64,000 bases of DNA from an uncultured Clostridia bacterium (GCA_947627875.1 CANQXS010000010.1:1-64000), one strand, 5' to 3'; shown: positions 45,007 to 52,041, counted from the first letter of the stretch. Program-made: numbers and translations. Notes: generated from the letters alone by a model not told the origin.

Positions 45007-45462
45007 TTAAAAAGGCGCGCTGCCGTAAACTTTTTTCATTATTATCGCGTCCTCAACAGGGGAGCTGTAATAGTCTTTCCTGACATATACTTTGTAAAAT
45101 CCGAGGGATTCATACAGCTTCTGAGCCGCGATATTCGACTCGCGGACCTCCAAAAAAGCCTTTTCCGGGGAAAACATCTCCTCAAGAGCCGAGATCAGCG
45201 CCTTTGCCGCGCCGAGCCTTCGGAATTCCTTCTTTACCGCGACTGAGCCTATTTCGAGCTCGCCCATAACGCAGTTTCCGCAGATATAGCCGATTATCAC
45301 GCCCTCCGAGACGGCGCAGAGCGCGGCGAATATCCCGCTTTCGTCGGAGGCTATCTCTTTGAAGTCGTTTATGCTCCAAGCCTCGGCGCCGAAGCAGCTT
45401 TTTTCTGTTTCATACACCCCGTTTACGTCCTCGGGGAGCATTTTTCTGACGGATATCTTCAT
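45007..45462 (-). CDS. rimI: Ribosomal protein S18-alanine N-acetyltransferase-type GNAT
   Basis: A GNAT acetyltransferase that uses acetyl-CoA. The ATG at 45460-45462 (MKISVRKMLPEDVNGVYETE) is preceded by AAGGA at 6 bases. It has the acetyl-CoA motif SVAVKKEFRRLGAAKALISA (about 76-95) and LEVRESNIAAQKLYESLGF. The 151-residue length and the adjacent tsaD gene fit RimI. It starts 2 bp beyond the rsmI stop. The acceptor, S18 or other N-termini, cannot be told from sequence alone. Confidence 0.88.
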   Translation of the reverse strand: MKISVRKMLPEDVNGVYETEKSCFGAEAWSINDFKEIASDESGIFAALCAVSEGVIIGYICGNCVMGELEIGSVAVKKEFRRLGAAKALISALEEMFSPEKAFLEVRESNIAAQKLYESLGFYKVYVRKDYYSSPVEDAIIMKKVYGSAPF

Positions 45463-45464
45463 CG

Positions 45465-46301
45465 TCATTCCTTTTCCGCGAGCAGGGCGGAATAGAGCTC
45501 GCTCTTTGAAAAGCCCGAGGTCTTGGCTATTTCGCGGCAGGCGTCGGCTCCGCGCATACCGTTTTTGACGAGCTCCTTTACCCTTTCGAGCGCGTCCTCA
45601 AGAGTGGGCTCGGCTTCGGGAATATTCTTTGCGCCCTCTACGACAAGGACGTATTCCCCGCGGGGCTTTCTGAGGTCATCGTCATAGAGGTTCACCGCTT
45701 CGGCGAGAGTAGTGCGGATCACCTCTTCGTGGAGCTTTGTGAGCTCGCGGCAGATGGAGATTCTGCGGTCGCCGAAATATCTGAGCAGGTCGGAGAGGGT
45801 GGATACGAGCTTGTGCGGCGCTTCGTAGAATATAACGGTGCGGGTTTCGCGGGCTGCCGCCGCAAGGGCTTCGTTACGCGAGCTCGGCGAGGTCGACGGG
45901 AAGCCCTCGAAGACGAATTTTGAGGTATCGAGCCCGCTTACGGCGAGCGCGGATATAACGGCGCTCGGTCCGGGGACGACTTCGATCGGCACTCCGTTTT
46001 CGGCGCAGAGCTTAACGAGGTCTTCGCCGGGGTCTGAGATACAGGGCATTCCGGCATCGGTAACAACGGCGCAGGTCTCGCCCGAGAGTATCTTTTTTAC
46101 TATCTCGTCGCCGACGTATTTGCGGTTGTGCTCATGGTAGCTCAGAAGCGGCTTTTTTATCTCAAAATGCTGAAGGAGCTTTCGGGTAACGCGGGTGTCC
46201 TCCGCGGCGATGAAATCGACCGAGCGCAGAGTTTCGACTGCGCGGTAGGTCATATCGCCAAGGTTGCCTATCGGCGTCCCGACGACGTAGAGCTTCGACA
46301 T
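45465..46301 (-). CDS. rsmI: 16S rRNA (cytidine(1402)-2'-O)-methyltransferase
   Basis: RsmI methylates the ribose of C1402 in 16S rRNA. Start at 46299-46301 (MSKLYVVGTPIGNLGDMTYR) is chosen from AAAGGAAG upstream. The tetrapyrrole-methylase fold shows GTPIGNLGD (8-16), IAAEDTRVTRKLLQHFEI and VTDAGMPCISDPGEDLV. PGPSAVISALAVSGL binds the methyl donor. Length 278 is normal. A GC-rich hairpin cluster lies between this gene and the upstream methyltransferase gene. Confidence 0.95.
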   Translation of the reverse strand: MSKLYVVGTPIGNLGDMTYRAVETLRSVDFIAAEDTRVTRKLLQHFEIKKPLLSYHEHNRKYVGDEIVKKILSGETCAVVTDAGMPCISDPGEDLVKLCAENGVPIEVVPGPSAVISALAVSGLDTSKFVFEGFPSTSPSSRNEALAAAARETRTVIFYEAPHKLVSTLSDLLRYFGDRRISICRELTKLHEEVIRTTLAEAVNLYDDDLRKPRGEYVLVVEGAKNIPEAEPTLEDALERVKELVKNGMRGADACREIAKTSGFSKSELYSALLAEKE

Positions 46302-46348
46302 CTTATCACTTCCTTTTTGATATGCGCCTTGGTGAGGGCGAAGCCCGA

Positions 46349-46429
46349 GCCCGCCCCCTTCGGGGCGGGCCTGCGCGCGGCGCAGCCGCGCGCCCCCGCG
46401 CACTCCGTGCGCGGGCGGGCTTCGCCCGC
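46349..46429. repeat. Cluster of four GC-rich hairpins between rsmI and the tRNA methyltransferase gene
   Basis: Four perfect short-loop palindromes stand almost end to end: GCCCGCCCC/GGGGCGGGC (46349-46370), GCGCGCGGC/GCCGCGCGC (46373-46393), CCCGCGCAC/GTGCGCGGG (46395-46415) and GCGGGC/GCCCGC (46415-46429). The GC content is far above the neighbours. This resembles REP/BIME-like intergenic elements; possible roles are messenger protection, attenuation or binding of a DNA protein. Confidence 0.7.
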
Positions 46430-46447
46430 AGGCAGCGGCAAACGCCT

Positions 46448-47158
46448 TTAAAGCCCGTATATCCGCTTCATTTCGCGGGAATATTCCTCTCCCTCCATAA
46501 CAAGGAGGGGGCTTTCTATCTTCATAAATCCTGTTCCGCCGAGCCTTCCTTCAAGGAGAATGAGCCAAGCGGGGGAATCGGCGTTTTTGTGAACGGTCCG
46601 AAGGCGCTTCGGCTCGATCCCGCAGCTTCTCATCGCAGAAATACAGTCGGCAAGCCGCTCGGGTCGGTTGCAGATGCAAAGCCTCCCGCCGAATTTAAGG
46701 CTCCGCTTTGCCGCCTCGCATACATCCCGTATCCCGCACTCGATTTCGTGGCGGGCGAGAGCCTGCGCGGAATCGGCGCTTTTCGCACCCGTTCCGCCGC
46801 GTTTATAGGGCGGGTTGCAGGTGATGAGGTCGAGCGCACGCTCGCTCCGCCATTCCCTGAGGTCTGCGCAGACGGGTTTAAGCCTGTCCGTTCCCGAAAG
46901 TTCCTTCGACATCACCGCGAGGTCGTAAGCCTTTTTTTGGATCTCAACCGCCGTTATCTCGGCGGGAAGGTGATTTTTAAGCATAAGCAGCGCGACGATT
47001 CCGTTGCCTGAGCAGAGGTCGCAGCAAAAGTCCTTATGCCTCGGCGCGGCGAAGTCGGCAAGCAGAAAGGCGTCGGTCCCGAAGCGGTGCTCCTTTGAGA
47101 TCACTACCTTGTAGCCGCTCCCGAGGTCCTCGACCGAGAGGTCGTCATATTGAGGCAT
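46448..47158 (-). CDS. TrmN6/YfiC-type tRNA adenine-N6 methyltransferase
   Basis: Enzymes of this type methylate A37 of tRNA1(Val). The ATG at 47156-47158 (MPQYDDLSVEDLGSGYKVVI) has GAGGAGG inside the 3' end of dusB. The Rossmann core shows FCCDLCSGNGIVALLMLKNH (about 44-63), ITAVEIQKKAYDLA, and the adenine-N6 motif NPPY in DLITCNPPYKRGG (about 116-128). Length 236. It overlaps dusB by 14 bp. The exact tRNA target is inferred from the family. Confidence 0.88.
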   Translation of the reverse strand: MPQYDDLSVEDLGSGYKVVISKEHRFGTDAFLLADFAAPRHKDFCCDLCSGNGIVALLMLKNHLPAEITAVEIQKKAYDLAVMSKELSGTDRLKPVCADLREWRSERALDLITCNPPYKRGGTGAKSADSAQALARHEIECGIRDVCEAAKRSLKFGGRLCICNRPERLADCISAMRSCGIEPKRLRTVHKNADSPAWLILLEGRLGGTGFMKIESPLLVMEGEEYSREMKRIYGL

Positions 47159-48122
47159 TTTCGAGCACCTCCTCGGCAAGCCTTTTTATGTCGTCAAGGG
47201 TGTTGAGCGAGCCCGACATATTGCGGTATTTCGCCGCCCCGCGAACCCCTTTCAGGTACCACGCGACGTTTTTTCTCGCCTCGCGCACTCCCTGTGCCTC
47301 GCCCTTGTATTTTACTATCCTCTCGGCGTGCTCAATCATCACTCTCAGGCGCTCCTCAAGAGGCGGTTCGGGCAGCATTTCGCCCGATTCGAGATACCTC
47401 TTTATCTGCTCAAACACCCAAGGTCTGCCGTTTGAGGCGCGAGCCAGCGAAACGAGGTCGCAGCCGGTTTCGGAATACATTTTAGCGGCATCCTTGCCGT
47501 CTAAAATGTCCCCGTTTCCGATAACCGGTATCTTTACGGCATTCTTCACCGCTTTTATGACCGACCAATCCGACCTTCCGCTGTACATCTGAGCCCTTGT
47601 CCTCGGGTGGACGGCGAGCGCCGAGGCTCCCGCTTGCTCCATCATCACGCCGAAAGGCACCGCGTTGATGTTATTCTCGTCCCAGCCCGCGCGGAATTTC
47701 ACCGTTACGGGGCATTCCGCCCTCGATACCGCCGCTTTTACGAGCTCTGCCGCGAGCTCGGGCGTTTTCATAAGCGCGCTACCTCCCCCGGGATTTACCA
47801 CCTTCGCGACGGGGCAGCCCATATTTATGTCGATGATATCGGGCTTGAAGCGGTTGACGATCTCAACGGCTTTTGCCATATATTCCGGCTCCTCGCCGAA
47901 GAGCTGGACGGCATACGGGCGCTCGGAATCATAGACCTCGCAGAGCTCGAGCGAGCCTGCTCCGCCGTAGCAAAGCCCCTTTGCCGAGACCATTTCGCTG
48001 CAAAGGTAACTCGCGCCGTATTCGCGGCATATCTCGCGGTAGGCTCGGTCGGCTACAGAAGCCATCGGACTTAAGGCGCATGTCCGTTCTATTTTCACGT
48101 TTCCGATAGTTATGAAGTCCAT
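47145..48122 (-). CDS. dusB: tRNA-dihydrouridine synthase B
   Basis: Reduces specific uridines of tRNA to dihydrouridine with FMN and NADPH. The 325-residue protein begins MDFITIGNVKIERTCALSPM and shows the catalytic region IIDINMGCPVAKVVNPGGGS with the active cysteine (about 100), CPVTVKFRAGWDENNINAV, ALAVHPRTRAQMYSG and VIGNGDILDGKDA. The first 62 bp of the gene and its ribosome site occur two more times upstream (48256 and 48451). The gene itself is complete. Confidence 0.96.
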   Translation of the reverse strand: MDFITIGNVKIERTCALSPMASVADRAYREICREYGASYLCSEMVSAKGLCYGGAGSLELCEVYDSERPYAVQLFGEEPEYMAKAVEIVNRFKPDIIDINMGCPVAKVVNPGGGSALMKTPELAAELVKAAVSRAECPVTVKFRAGWDENNINAVPFGVMMEQAGASALAVHPRTRAQMYSGRSDWSVIKAVKNAVKIPVIGNGDILDGKDAAKMYSETGCDLVSLARASNGRPWVFEQIKRYLESGEMLPEPPLEERLRVMIEHAERIVKYKGEAQGVREARKNVAWYLKGVRGAAKYRNMSGSLNTLDDIKRLAEEVLENASI

Positions 48123-48152
48123 TATATCCTCACAAAAAGATATGGCGGCGGT

Positions 48153-48317
48153 TTATATCAAAGTCATGGTCGTCGGCGAGGAGGCAGCAGCCTCCGAGAC
48201 GAAGACGGACGCGGCGGCAGTCTTGAAGTCGGCGGGAAACGCTTGACGCCGCGTTGCCATCGGGCTTAAGGCGCATGTCCGTTCTATTTTTACATTTCCT
48301 ATCGTTATGAAATTCAT
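48153..48317 (-). pseudogene. Truncated dusB-start copy 2, 54 codons
   Basis: From the ATG at 48315-48317 the frame reads MNFITIGNVKIERTCALSPM-A, the same as DusB residues 1-21 apart from Asp2 to Asn. It then departs into TRRQAFPADFKTAAASVFVS and ends at 48153 with MTLI-stop. The ribosome site GTGAGGATATA is retained, so it could be translated as a 54-residue peptide. The foreign tail is identical in layout to copy 3. Confidence 0.75.
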
Positions 48318-48347
48318 TATATCCTCACAAAAAGAGATGGCGGCGGT

Positions 48348-48512
48348 TTATATCAAAGTCGGGGTCGTCGGCGAGGAGGCGGCAGCCTCCGAGACGAAGA
48401 CGGACGCGGCGGCAGTCTTGAAGTCGGCGGGAAACGCTTGACGCCGCGTTGCCATCGGGCTTAAAGTGCAAGTCTTTTCTATTTTCACGTTTCCGATAGT
48501 TATGAAGTTCAT
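48348..48512 (-). pseudogene. Truncated dusB-start copy 3, 54 codons
   Basis: The ATG at 48510-48512 opens MNFITIGNVKIEKTCTLSPM-A, DusB-like with Lys/Thr changes, followed by the same foreign tail as copy 2 with one change near the end (PTLI instead of MTLI). The leader GTGAGGATATA is kept. Base changes in the DusB-like portion show that the copies have been separate for some time or came from different alleles. Confidence 0.75.
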
Positions 48513-48574
48513 TATATCCTCACAAAATGCGGGCTTTACCGGCGCGGCGCCCCACTGCCTGCGAGCGCCGCCCG

Positions 48575-48637
48575 CCCCCACAGCCGCGCCCCAAGGCGCG
48601 CGGCTGTGGGGGTGCACGGCGCCGAAGGCGCCGTGCA
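48575..48637. repeat. GC-rich double hairpin upstream of the dusB-start array
   Basis: CCCCCACAGCCG (48575-48586) pairs with CGGCTGTGGGGG (48601-48612), and TGCACGGCGCC (48613-48623) pairs with GGCGCCGTGCA (48627-48637) around GAA. Both stems are perfect. Similar in style to the cluster at 46349-46429. Confidence 0.7.
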
Positions 48638-48734
48638 GGCGGCGCTTCCGGCAAAAGCTGCCTCTTTCGCAGAATTTTCCTTAAATCTCAGCGCTTCCGC
48701 CGCGCCTCGGGGAGCAAAAGCCGTATGCAAAAAC

Positions 48735-48763
48735 ATTATACCACAGTTTTTTCGGTTTGTGTA
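48735..48763 (-). promoter_or_regulatory. Probable promoter of the dusB gene run
   Basis: TATAAT on the minus strand (48735-48740) has a weak -35 box TACACA (48758-48763) at 17 bp. The leader would then include the GC-rich hairpins and both truncated dusB starts before reaching dusB, so ribosomes would meet decoy start sites first. Confidence 0.5.
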
Positions 48764-48804
48764 GTCTTTTGACAAAATTTAATGAATTTTGTAGAGTCTT
48801 ATAA

Positions 48805-48838
48805 TAAATTGCAAGAGGTTTCGACCTCTTGCAATTTA
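48805..48838. terminator. Perfect bidirectional hairpin at the left border of the phage genes
   Basis: TAAATTGCAAGAGGT (48805-48819) and ACCTCTTGCAATTTA (48824-48838) pair perfectly around TTCG and are followed by TTTTTAT on the plus strand. It separates host and phage transcription. The rest of the 48528-48872 gap has only the features listed above. Confidence 0.8.
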
Positions 48839-48872
48839 TTTTTATCCATATTTTTGAAAGGAGACTCTATAA

Positions 48873-49124
48873 ATGAACGCTCGCTATCTAAATTTTAGCG
48901 ACAGAAAAAAGCTTGAACAAATGTATCTCGACGGTAAAAAGGTTCCTGAGATCGCGGCCGAATTAAAAGTTCATGAATCCACGGTTTACAGAGAGCTTGA
49001 CCGAGGTGCGACCGGATCACTCGACAACAACGGCAGAATCGGCTACAGCTCTGAGCTCGGTCAAATTGCTTTGCAGAGCAGGCTGAAACACCGCCGACTC
49101 AACCTCAGAAAAGCAGATGATTAA
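48873..49124 (+). CDS. Phage helix-turn-helix regulator, 83 residues
   Basis: AAAGGAG lies 9 bases before the ATG at 48873. The 83-residue product contains an HTH like those of IS30-type or resolvase proteins: FSDRKKLEQMYLDGKKVPEI then AAELKVHESTVYRELDRGA (about 8-46). A short basic tail follows. It is the first gene of the phage block and may act as a small regulator. No repressor/Cro pair or integrase is seen here, so lysogeny genes are probably at the other end of the prophage, outside the window. Confidence 0.75.
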   Translation: MNARYLNFSDRKKLEQMYLDGKKVPEIAAELKVHESTVYRELDRGATGSLDNNGRIGYSSELGQIALQSRLKHRRLNLRKADD

Positions 49125-49148
49125 GCTTATCCCGAAAGGAGCAGAAAA

Positions 49149-49529
49149 ATGAAGGAAAAAGTCTATATCAAGATCAGACCGAGCGGCGAAATCTCAAACT
49201 GTCCCTGCGGTGATGACGGTTCGATCACTCTTGAGGAAATGCAGGAAGCCGTCGGAGGATACATCGAGGTCGTCAGATCGGCATTCGACCGTCTTGTAAT
49301 GATCGTGAACGAGGAAGGCAAGCTGCGGGGTCTGCCGTATAATCCCACAGCAACGGCAATCATGGGAGTCGGAGGGCTTCCGGGAGATTACATCGTGGGG
49401 ACGGCGCTGCTTGTATCTGAAAGCGGCGAGGACCTCGTCGGGATAATTCTGAGCGCCGCCGAAAATATTGCCGCTCAGATAAGGCACGCACAGATTGAGG
49501 ATATTCGGGCAGGTGGCTCTCATGAATAA
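49149..49529 (+). CDS. DUF3846-family phage protein
   Basis: DUF3846 proteins are small proteins common in Firmicutes and actinobacterial phages, of unknown role. The 126-residue product includes EEMQEAVGGYIEVVRSAFDR, MIVNEEGKLRGLPYNPTATA and LPGDYIVGTALLV, all in the family order, and a helical end. AGGAGCAGAAAA precedes the start. Its stop overlaps the next gene by 8 bp. Confidence 0.8.
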   Translation: MKEKVYIKIRPSGEISNCPCGDDGSITLEEMQEAVGGYIEVVRSAFDRLVMIVNEEGKLRGLPYNPTATAIMGVGGLPGDYIVGTALLVSESGEDLVGIILSAAENIAAQIRHAQIEDIRAGGSHE

Positions 49530-50001
49530 AATTAAGCCCAAAGGCGGCAGGCGCCCTGCGGTCGAATCAGGCATAAACGAGCTATACCCGGAAGAGCGGC
49601 TCGCGAACGCCGTAATCCTGCAAGCTGTCGATGACTACCGTGCGGCGGTTCGCCGCCTGAAAAAATATCCGAAAGACGAGATCGCCGCCGGCATAAAGAT
49701 ATCGATCGAGGAGTTTTTCGTCTCTCGGGAATTCTGCATATACAGCGAGGCGGACGGCAAAAGCCTCATCGGGCAGATATATGCAAAAGAATTGAACCGA
49801 GCTTGCGACAAAGCAAACGACGTGTTCAGACTCAAGCCCCAGCACAGCGGGTTTTATGCCTCTTATGATATGTGGAGACGCGGCAAAATCGCCAAGAGAG
49901 ACGCAGCCGCGATGTGCAATATGTCGTGTCAGTCGTTCTATGTAAAAGTCAAAAAGTTTGAAGAAATCAAAGGCATAAGGGGAGGAAAAGAGCATGAATA
50001 A
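49522..50001 (+). CDS. Phage protein with recombinase-like C-terminal HTH, 159 residues
   Basis: ATG at 49522 (MNKIKPKGGRRPAVESGINE) with AGGTGG upstream. The first 110 residues are charged and helical and not recognised. The end, FYASYDMWRRGKIAKRDAAAMCNMSCQSF read in pieces, matches the DNA-binding tail of the small resolvase at 10510 (FYSNYQRWRAGKI..AAKACNMPLSTF): Y, W, R, GKI, AA, CNM and F fall in the same places. It may therefore bind DNA as a phage regulator. No catalytic serine domain is present. Confidence 0.65.
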   Translation: MNKIKPKGGRRPAVESGINELYPEERLANAVILQAVDDYRAAVRRLKKYPKDEIAAGIKISIEEFFVSREFCIYSEADGKSLIGQIYAKELNRACDKANDVFRLKPQHSGFYASYDMWRRGKIAKRDAAAMCNMSCQSFYVKVKKFEEIKGIRGGKEHE

Positions 50002-50287
50002 TATTATTCAAACAAGATACGGCTTTGCCGGTGCGTGCATCGGCTTCGGAGCGTCAGCGGTCGGGGTGTGTCACGTCTGCCCGGCAGTTTCAAAGATAAT
50101 CGCTGCTTTTGCAATCGCCTCGTTTGCGGTCTGTGCTTTGACTTTTCTCGCCGAAGCAATCGACGAAAAAAGAAACGAGTCTGCTCTGGCGGAAACGGAA
50201 CAGGCTCGATATGAGAAAAAAATTGATAATTTAAGTATAGCAGAAAACCCCGGTCTTGTCAAGGAGGGTGGCAGCGATGAACCTTAG
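49994..50287 (+). CDS. Small phage membrane protein, 97 residues
   Basis: GGGAGG lies 8 bases before the ATG at 49994. The product MNNIIQTRYGFAGACIGFGA has two hydrophobic segments (about 9-28 and 34-55) separated by a Cys-rich turn (VCHVCPAVSK), followed by a charged, coiled-coil-like cytoplasmic tail. No family is recognised. Position in the early region overlapping its neighbours by 8 and 11 bp suggests tight cotranslation. Confidence 0.65.
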   Translation: MNNIIQTRYGFAGACIGFGASAVGVCHVCPAVSKIIAAFAIASFAVCALTFLAEAIDEKRNESALAETEQARYEKKIDNLSIAENPGLVKEGGSDEP

Positions 50288-50567
50288 AGAAGCAAGAGCA
50301 GCGCTGCGCAGCCATGTGCCGGTTCAGACCTGCGGCTATGTCGACGCCAAGCTCCACGGCAAAATTAAAAATCTTCGGGTTCAGCGAATCTCGGAGAACT
50401 GCGGAAGATACGGTGATATCTATTTCACAGCCGATATTGTTGAAGAATCAAACGGTTGCAGCTTGAGCGTGCTGACTTGTAGAATCGAAAATATAGAAAT
50501 CGCCGATGAGGCTCCCGAAACGCTCAAAGCGCTTTTTGAGAGATGGCACTCAAAAATAGGAAGGTGA
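50277..50567 (+). CDS. Phage hypothetical protein, 96 residues
   Basis: The ATG at 50277 (MNLREARAALRSHVPVQTCG) is preceded by GGAGGG. The product looks like a small beta-rich protein (VQTCGYVDAKLHGKIKNLRV, DIYFTADIVEESNGCSLSVL), perhaps an OB-like fold, with a helical end. No catalytic motif. Function unknown; it is part of the overlapping early gene run. Confidence 0.65.
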   Translation: MNLREARAALRSHVPVQTCGYVDAKLHGKIKNLRVQRISENCGRYGDIYFTADIVEESNGCSLSVLTCRIENIEIADEAPETLKALFERWHSKIGR

Positions 50568-50642
50568 CAGAAAGCGAAATATATTGACCCGACATCTGGC
50601 AAGAAATACTGCGGCATTGAAAGCACAAAAGCAGGATTCTGC

Positions 50643-50777
50643 ATGAAAAGAAAAGCAAATTGCAAAGGCTGCCCGCTGTCCGTCACCCAGAACAAGTCGC
50701 TGGTGGGCTGTAGGATATTTTCAAAGGCTTATCCCGATATGGTCGCGGAGCTCATGGGCTTGAAATTGAGGAGGTAA
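50643..50777 (+). CDS. Short Cys-rich phage protein, possibly 5'-truncated
   Basis: AGGA lies 6 bases before the ATG at 50643, giving MKRKANCKGCPLSVTQNKSL and an end LMGLKLRR, 44 residues. The same frame is open back to 50568 and would encode an extra Cys-containing part (KYIDPTSGKKYCGIESTKAG), but has no standard start there. That portion resembles the other half of a small zinc ribbon, so the present start may be a remnant or use an unusual start codon. Confidence 0.45.
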   Translation: MKRKANCKGCPLSVTQNKSLVGCRIFSKAYPDMVAELMGLKLRR

Positions 50778-50780
50778 GCA

Positions 50781-51206
50781 ATGAAAAAGTATAGATTAAC
50801 ATTAAACTCATTATTGGACGTTCTCCACTTTTTCGACGTTCAAGGTTGCGATGTCTGTCCGCTAAAAGATAAGGCAATAGGAAGCAAATCTTGCTACGAG
50901 TATTGTCAAACCCACCCGGAAGAAGCTGCCGCACTAATCGGGTATGAGATTATCGAGGTTGAATCGAAGCTCACCGAGCAGGAGCTCGCGATCTGCAAAG
51001 CAGTCGGGGCGAAGTGGGTGAGTAGAAACGAGCTCGGCGATACTGTATCTCTTTGGGAATCTAAACCCGTTTTATTCCCCGAAGCAAAGCGCTGTTATTA
51101 CAGTAATGGGAAGTTTATTGCCTGCATGCCTCTGAAACTCTTCCCTTCCCTCAACTCCGGCGACCTCGTGAATGTGGAGGAACTTTTGAAAGAGGCGAAA
51201 GCATGA
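50781..51206 (+). CDS. Phage hypothetical protein with N-terminal Cys cluster, 141 residues
   Basis: GAGGAGG precedes the ATG at 50781. The N-terminal part holds a possible zinc site (CDVCPLKDKAIGSKSCYEYC, about 24-43). The C-terminal half, starting near LTEQELAICKAVGAKWVSRN, resembles small phage proteins that read W-x-G and FPSLNSGDLVNVEELL. No enzyme motif. It overlaps the next gene by 4 bp. Confidence 0.65.
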   Translation: MKKYRLTLNSLLDVLHFFDVQGCDVCPLKDKAIGSKSCYEYCQTHPEEAAALIGYEIIEVESKLTEQELAICKAVGAKWVSRNELGDTVSLWESKPVLFPEAKRCYYSNGKFIACMPLKLFPSLNSGDLVNVEELLKEAKA

Positions 51207-51391
51207 ACAAAATCTACATAAAAACCCACCTGAAAAAGCTGCCTCCGAACTGCGCGGAGTGTGATTTCAGCGAATACAGTTCGACAGGCCGCACGATAAA
51301 TTGCGACTTTTCCGGATATCGTCAGCCGATTATGCTTGATAATAAGCGCCCCGAGTGGTGTCCGCTGGTGGAGGTTAAACAAAATGATTAA
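51203..51391 (+). CDS. Small Cys-rich phage protein, 62 residues
   Basis: The ATG overlaps the previous stop (ATGA). The product MNKIYIKTHLKKLPPNCAEC has four cysteines in two pairs (NCAEC; INCDF; EWCPL), an arrangement fitting a small zinc ribbon. Many Firmicutes phages carry such short proteins in the early region, with unknown roles. Confidence 0.6.
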   Translation: MNKIYIKTHLKKLPPNCAECDFSEYSSTGRTINCDFSGYRQPIMLDNKRPEWCPLVEVKQND

Positions 51392-51755
51392 AAACGTAAC
51401 GGAATTTTGCCCGGGTTGCGAGCGCGAAGTGATATTGAATTGGGATATCGAGCAGGACGGTTTCAGGGCGTTCTGCCCCTACTGCGGCGAGAGGCTCATG
51501 CTCTGCGATGAGTGTCAGCACCGCGACGGCGAACCCGACTGCGACTATGACAGCAAAACCGACAGCTGCCGGTATAACAGGAAGGAGACACGCGCCGTGA
51601 CTAACATGGAAAAGATTAAGAACATGAGCCGCGAAGAGCTGGCGAAGTTTCTTATGCAAATTGATTTAGGCCCTACGCCGTACTGCGGCAGAGAGTGCGC
51701 TGAAAGATGTGAGGGCTGCGCTATTGAATGGCTCGGCGAGGAAGCCAAACGATGA
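51384..51755 (+). CDS. Zinc-ribbon phage protein, 123 residues
   Basis: ATG at 51384 with GGAGG upstream. The protein carries FCPGCEREVILNWDIEQDGF and FCPYCGERLMLCDECQHRDG, i.e. C-x2-C pairs that make one or two zinc ribbons, and a C-terminal helical region with further cysteines (YCGRECAERCEGC). The start overlaps the preceding gene. Probably nucleic-acid or protein binding; no known function. Confidence 0.65.
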   Translation: MIKNVTEFCPGCEREVILNWDIEQDGFRAFCPYCGERLMLCDECQHRDGEPDCDYDSKTDSCRYNRKETRAVTNMEKIKNMSREELAKFLMQIDLGPTPYCGRECAERCEGCAIEWLGEEAKR

Positions 51756-52024
51756 AGAACGAATACAGGAGCCGGGTATATACCGACCGTTCGGCTTACG
51801 CCGATTTTGAAGCTCCGGCGAAATTTCTTGCGATTGAAAGCATAATCGTTCGGCGGCTCAAAGAACACCCGAAAGCGATATGCTCCTATTCGGGAGGCTC
51901 GGATTCGGATATACTTATCGACCTGAGATATCTCAAACCGTTCCGCGACGATGACGTGGAGCTATTTGAAAGAAAAGGCGCGGACGGAAGAACCTACATA
52001 GCCGTTAAAAAGGATTTTTCTTGA
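51752..52024 (+). pseudogene. Truncated PP-loop (PAPS reductase-like) ATPase, N-terminal part only
   Basis: The ATG overlaps the previous stop (TGATG). The 90-residue product contains IICSYSGG-type motif SYSGGSDSDILIDL (45-58), the ATP-pyrophosphatase P-loop of PAPS reductase-like phage enzymes, usually 200 or more residues long. After IDL the sequence changes to RYLKPFRDDDVELFERKGAD and soon ends. The catalytic C-terminal half is missing, so it is either a relic or a recombinant short protein. The new end looks like a normal folded sequence, which suggests recombination rather than random drift. Confidence 0.6.
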
Positions 52025-52041
52025 CCGGGCTTATATGCTCG

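Larger units (their letters stand above)
48061..48527 (-). repeat. 195-bp tandem repeat carrying the dusB translation start, 2.4 copies
   Basis: The block GCCATCGG(A/G)CTTAA... through ATGAA(A/G)T and the leader TATATCCTCACAAAA begins at 48061, 48256 and 48451, exactly 195 bp apart each time. The first copy is the real dusB start. Copies two and three are each followed, on the minus strand, by the same dead-end sequence (starting about 70 bp after the ATG) that reads GGC AACGCGGCGTCAAGCGTT and so on to a stop. The third copy stops matching at 48527. Base differences between copies are scattered (for example GAAACGTG against GAAATGTA), so the array is not a simple assembly stutter. Confidence 0.85.

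Noticed and set aside
48061-48527. CRISPR array
   Set aside because: Repeats are 77 bp or longer with a 195-bp period and identical 'spacers', and contain a gene start; this does not fit CRISPR.
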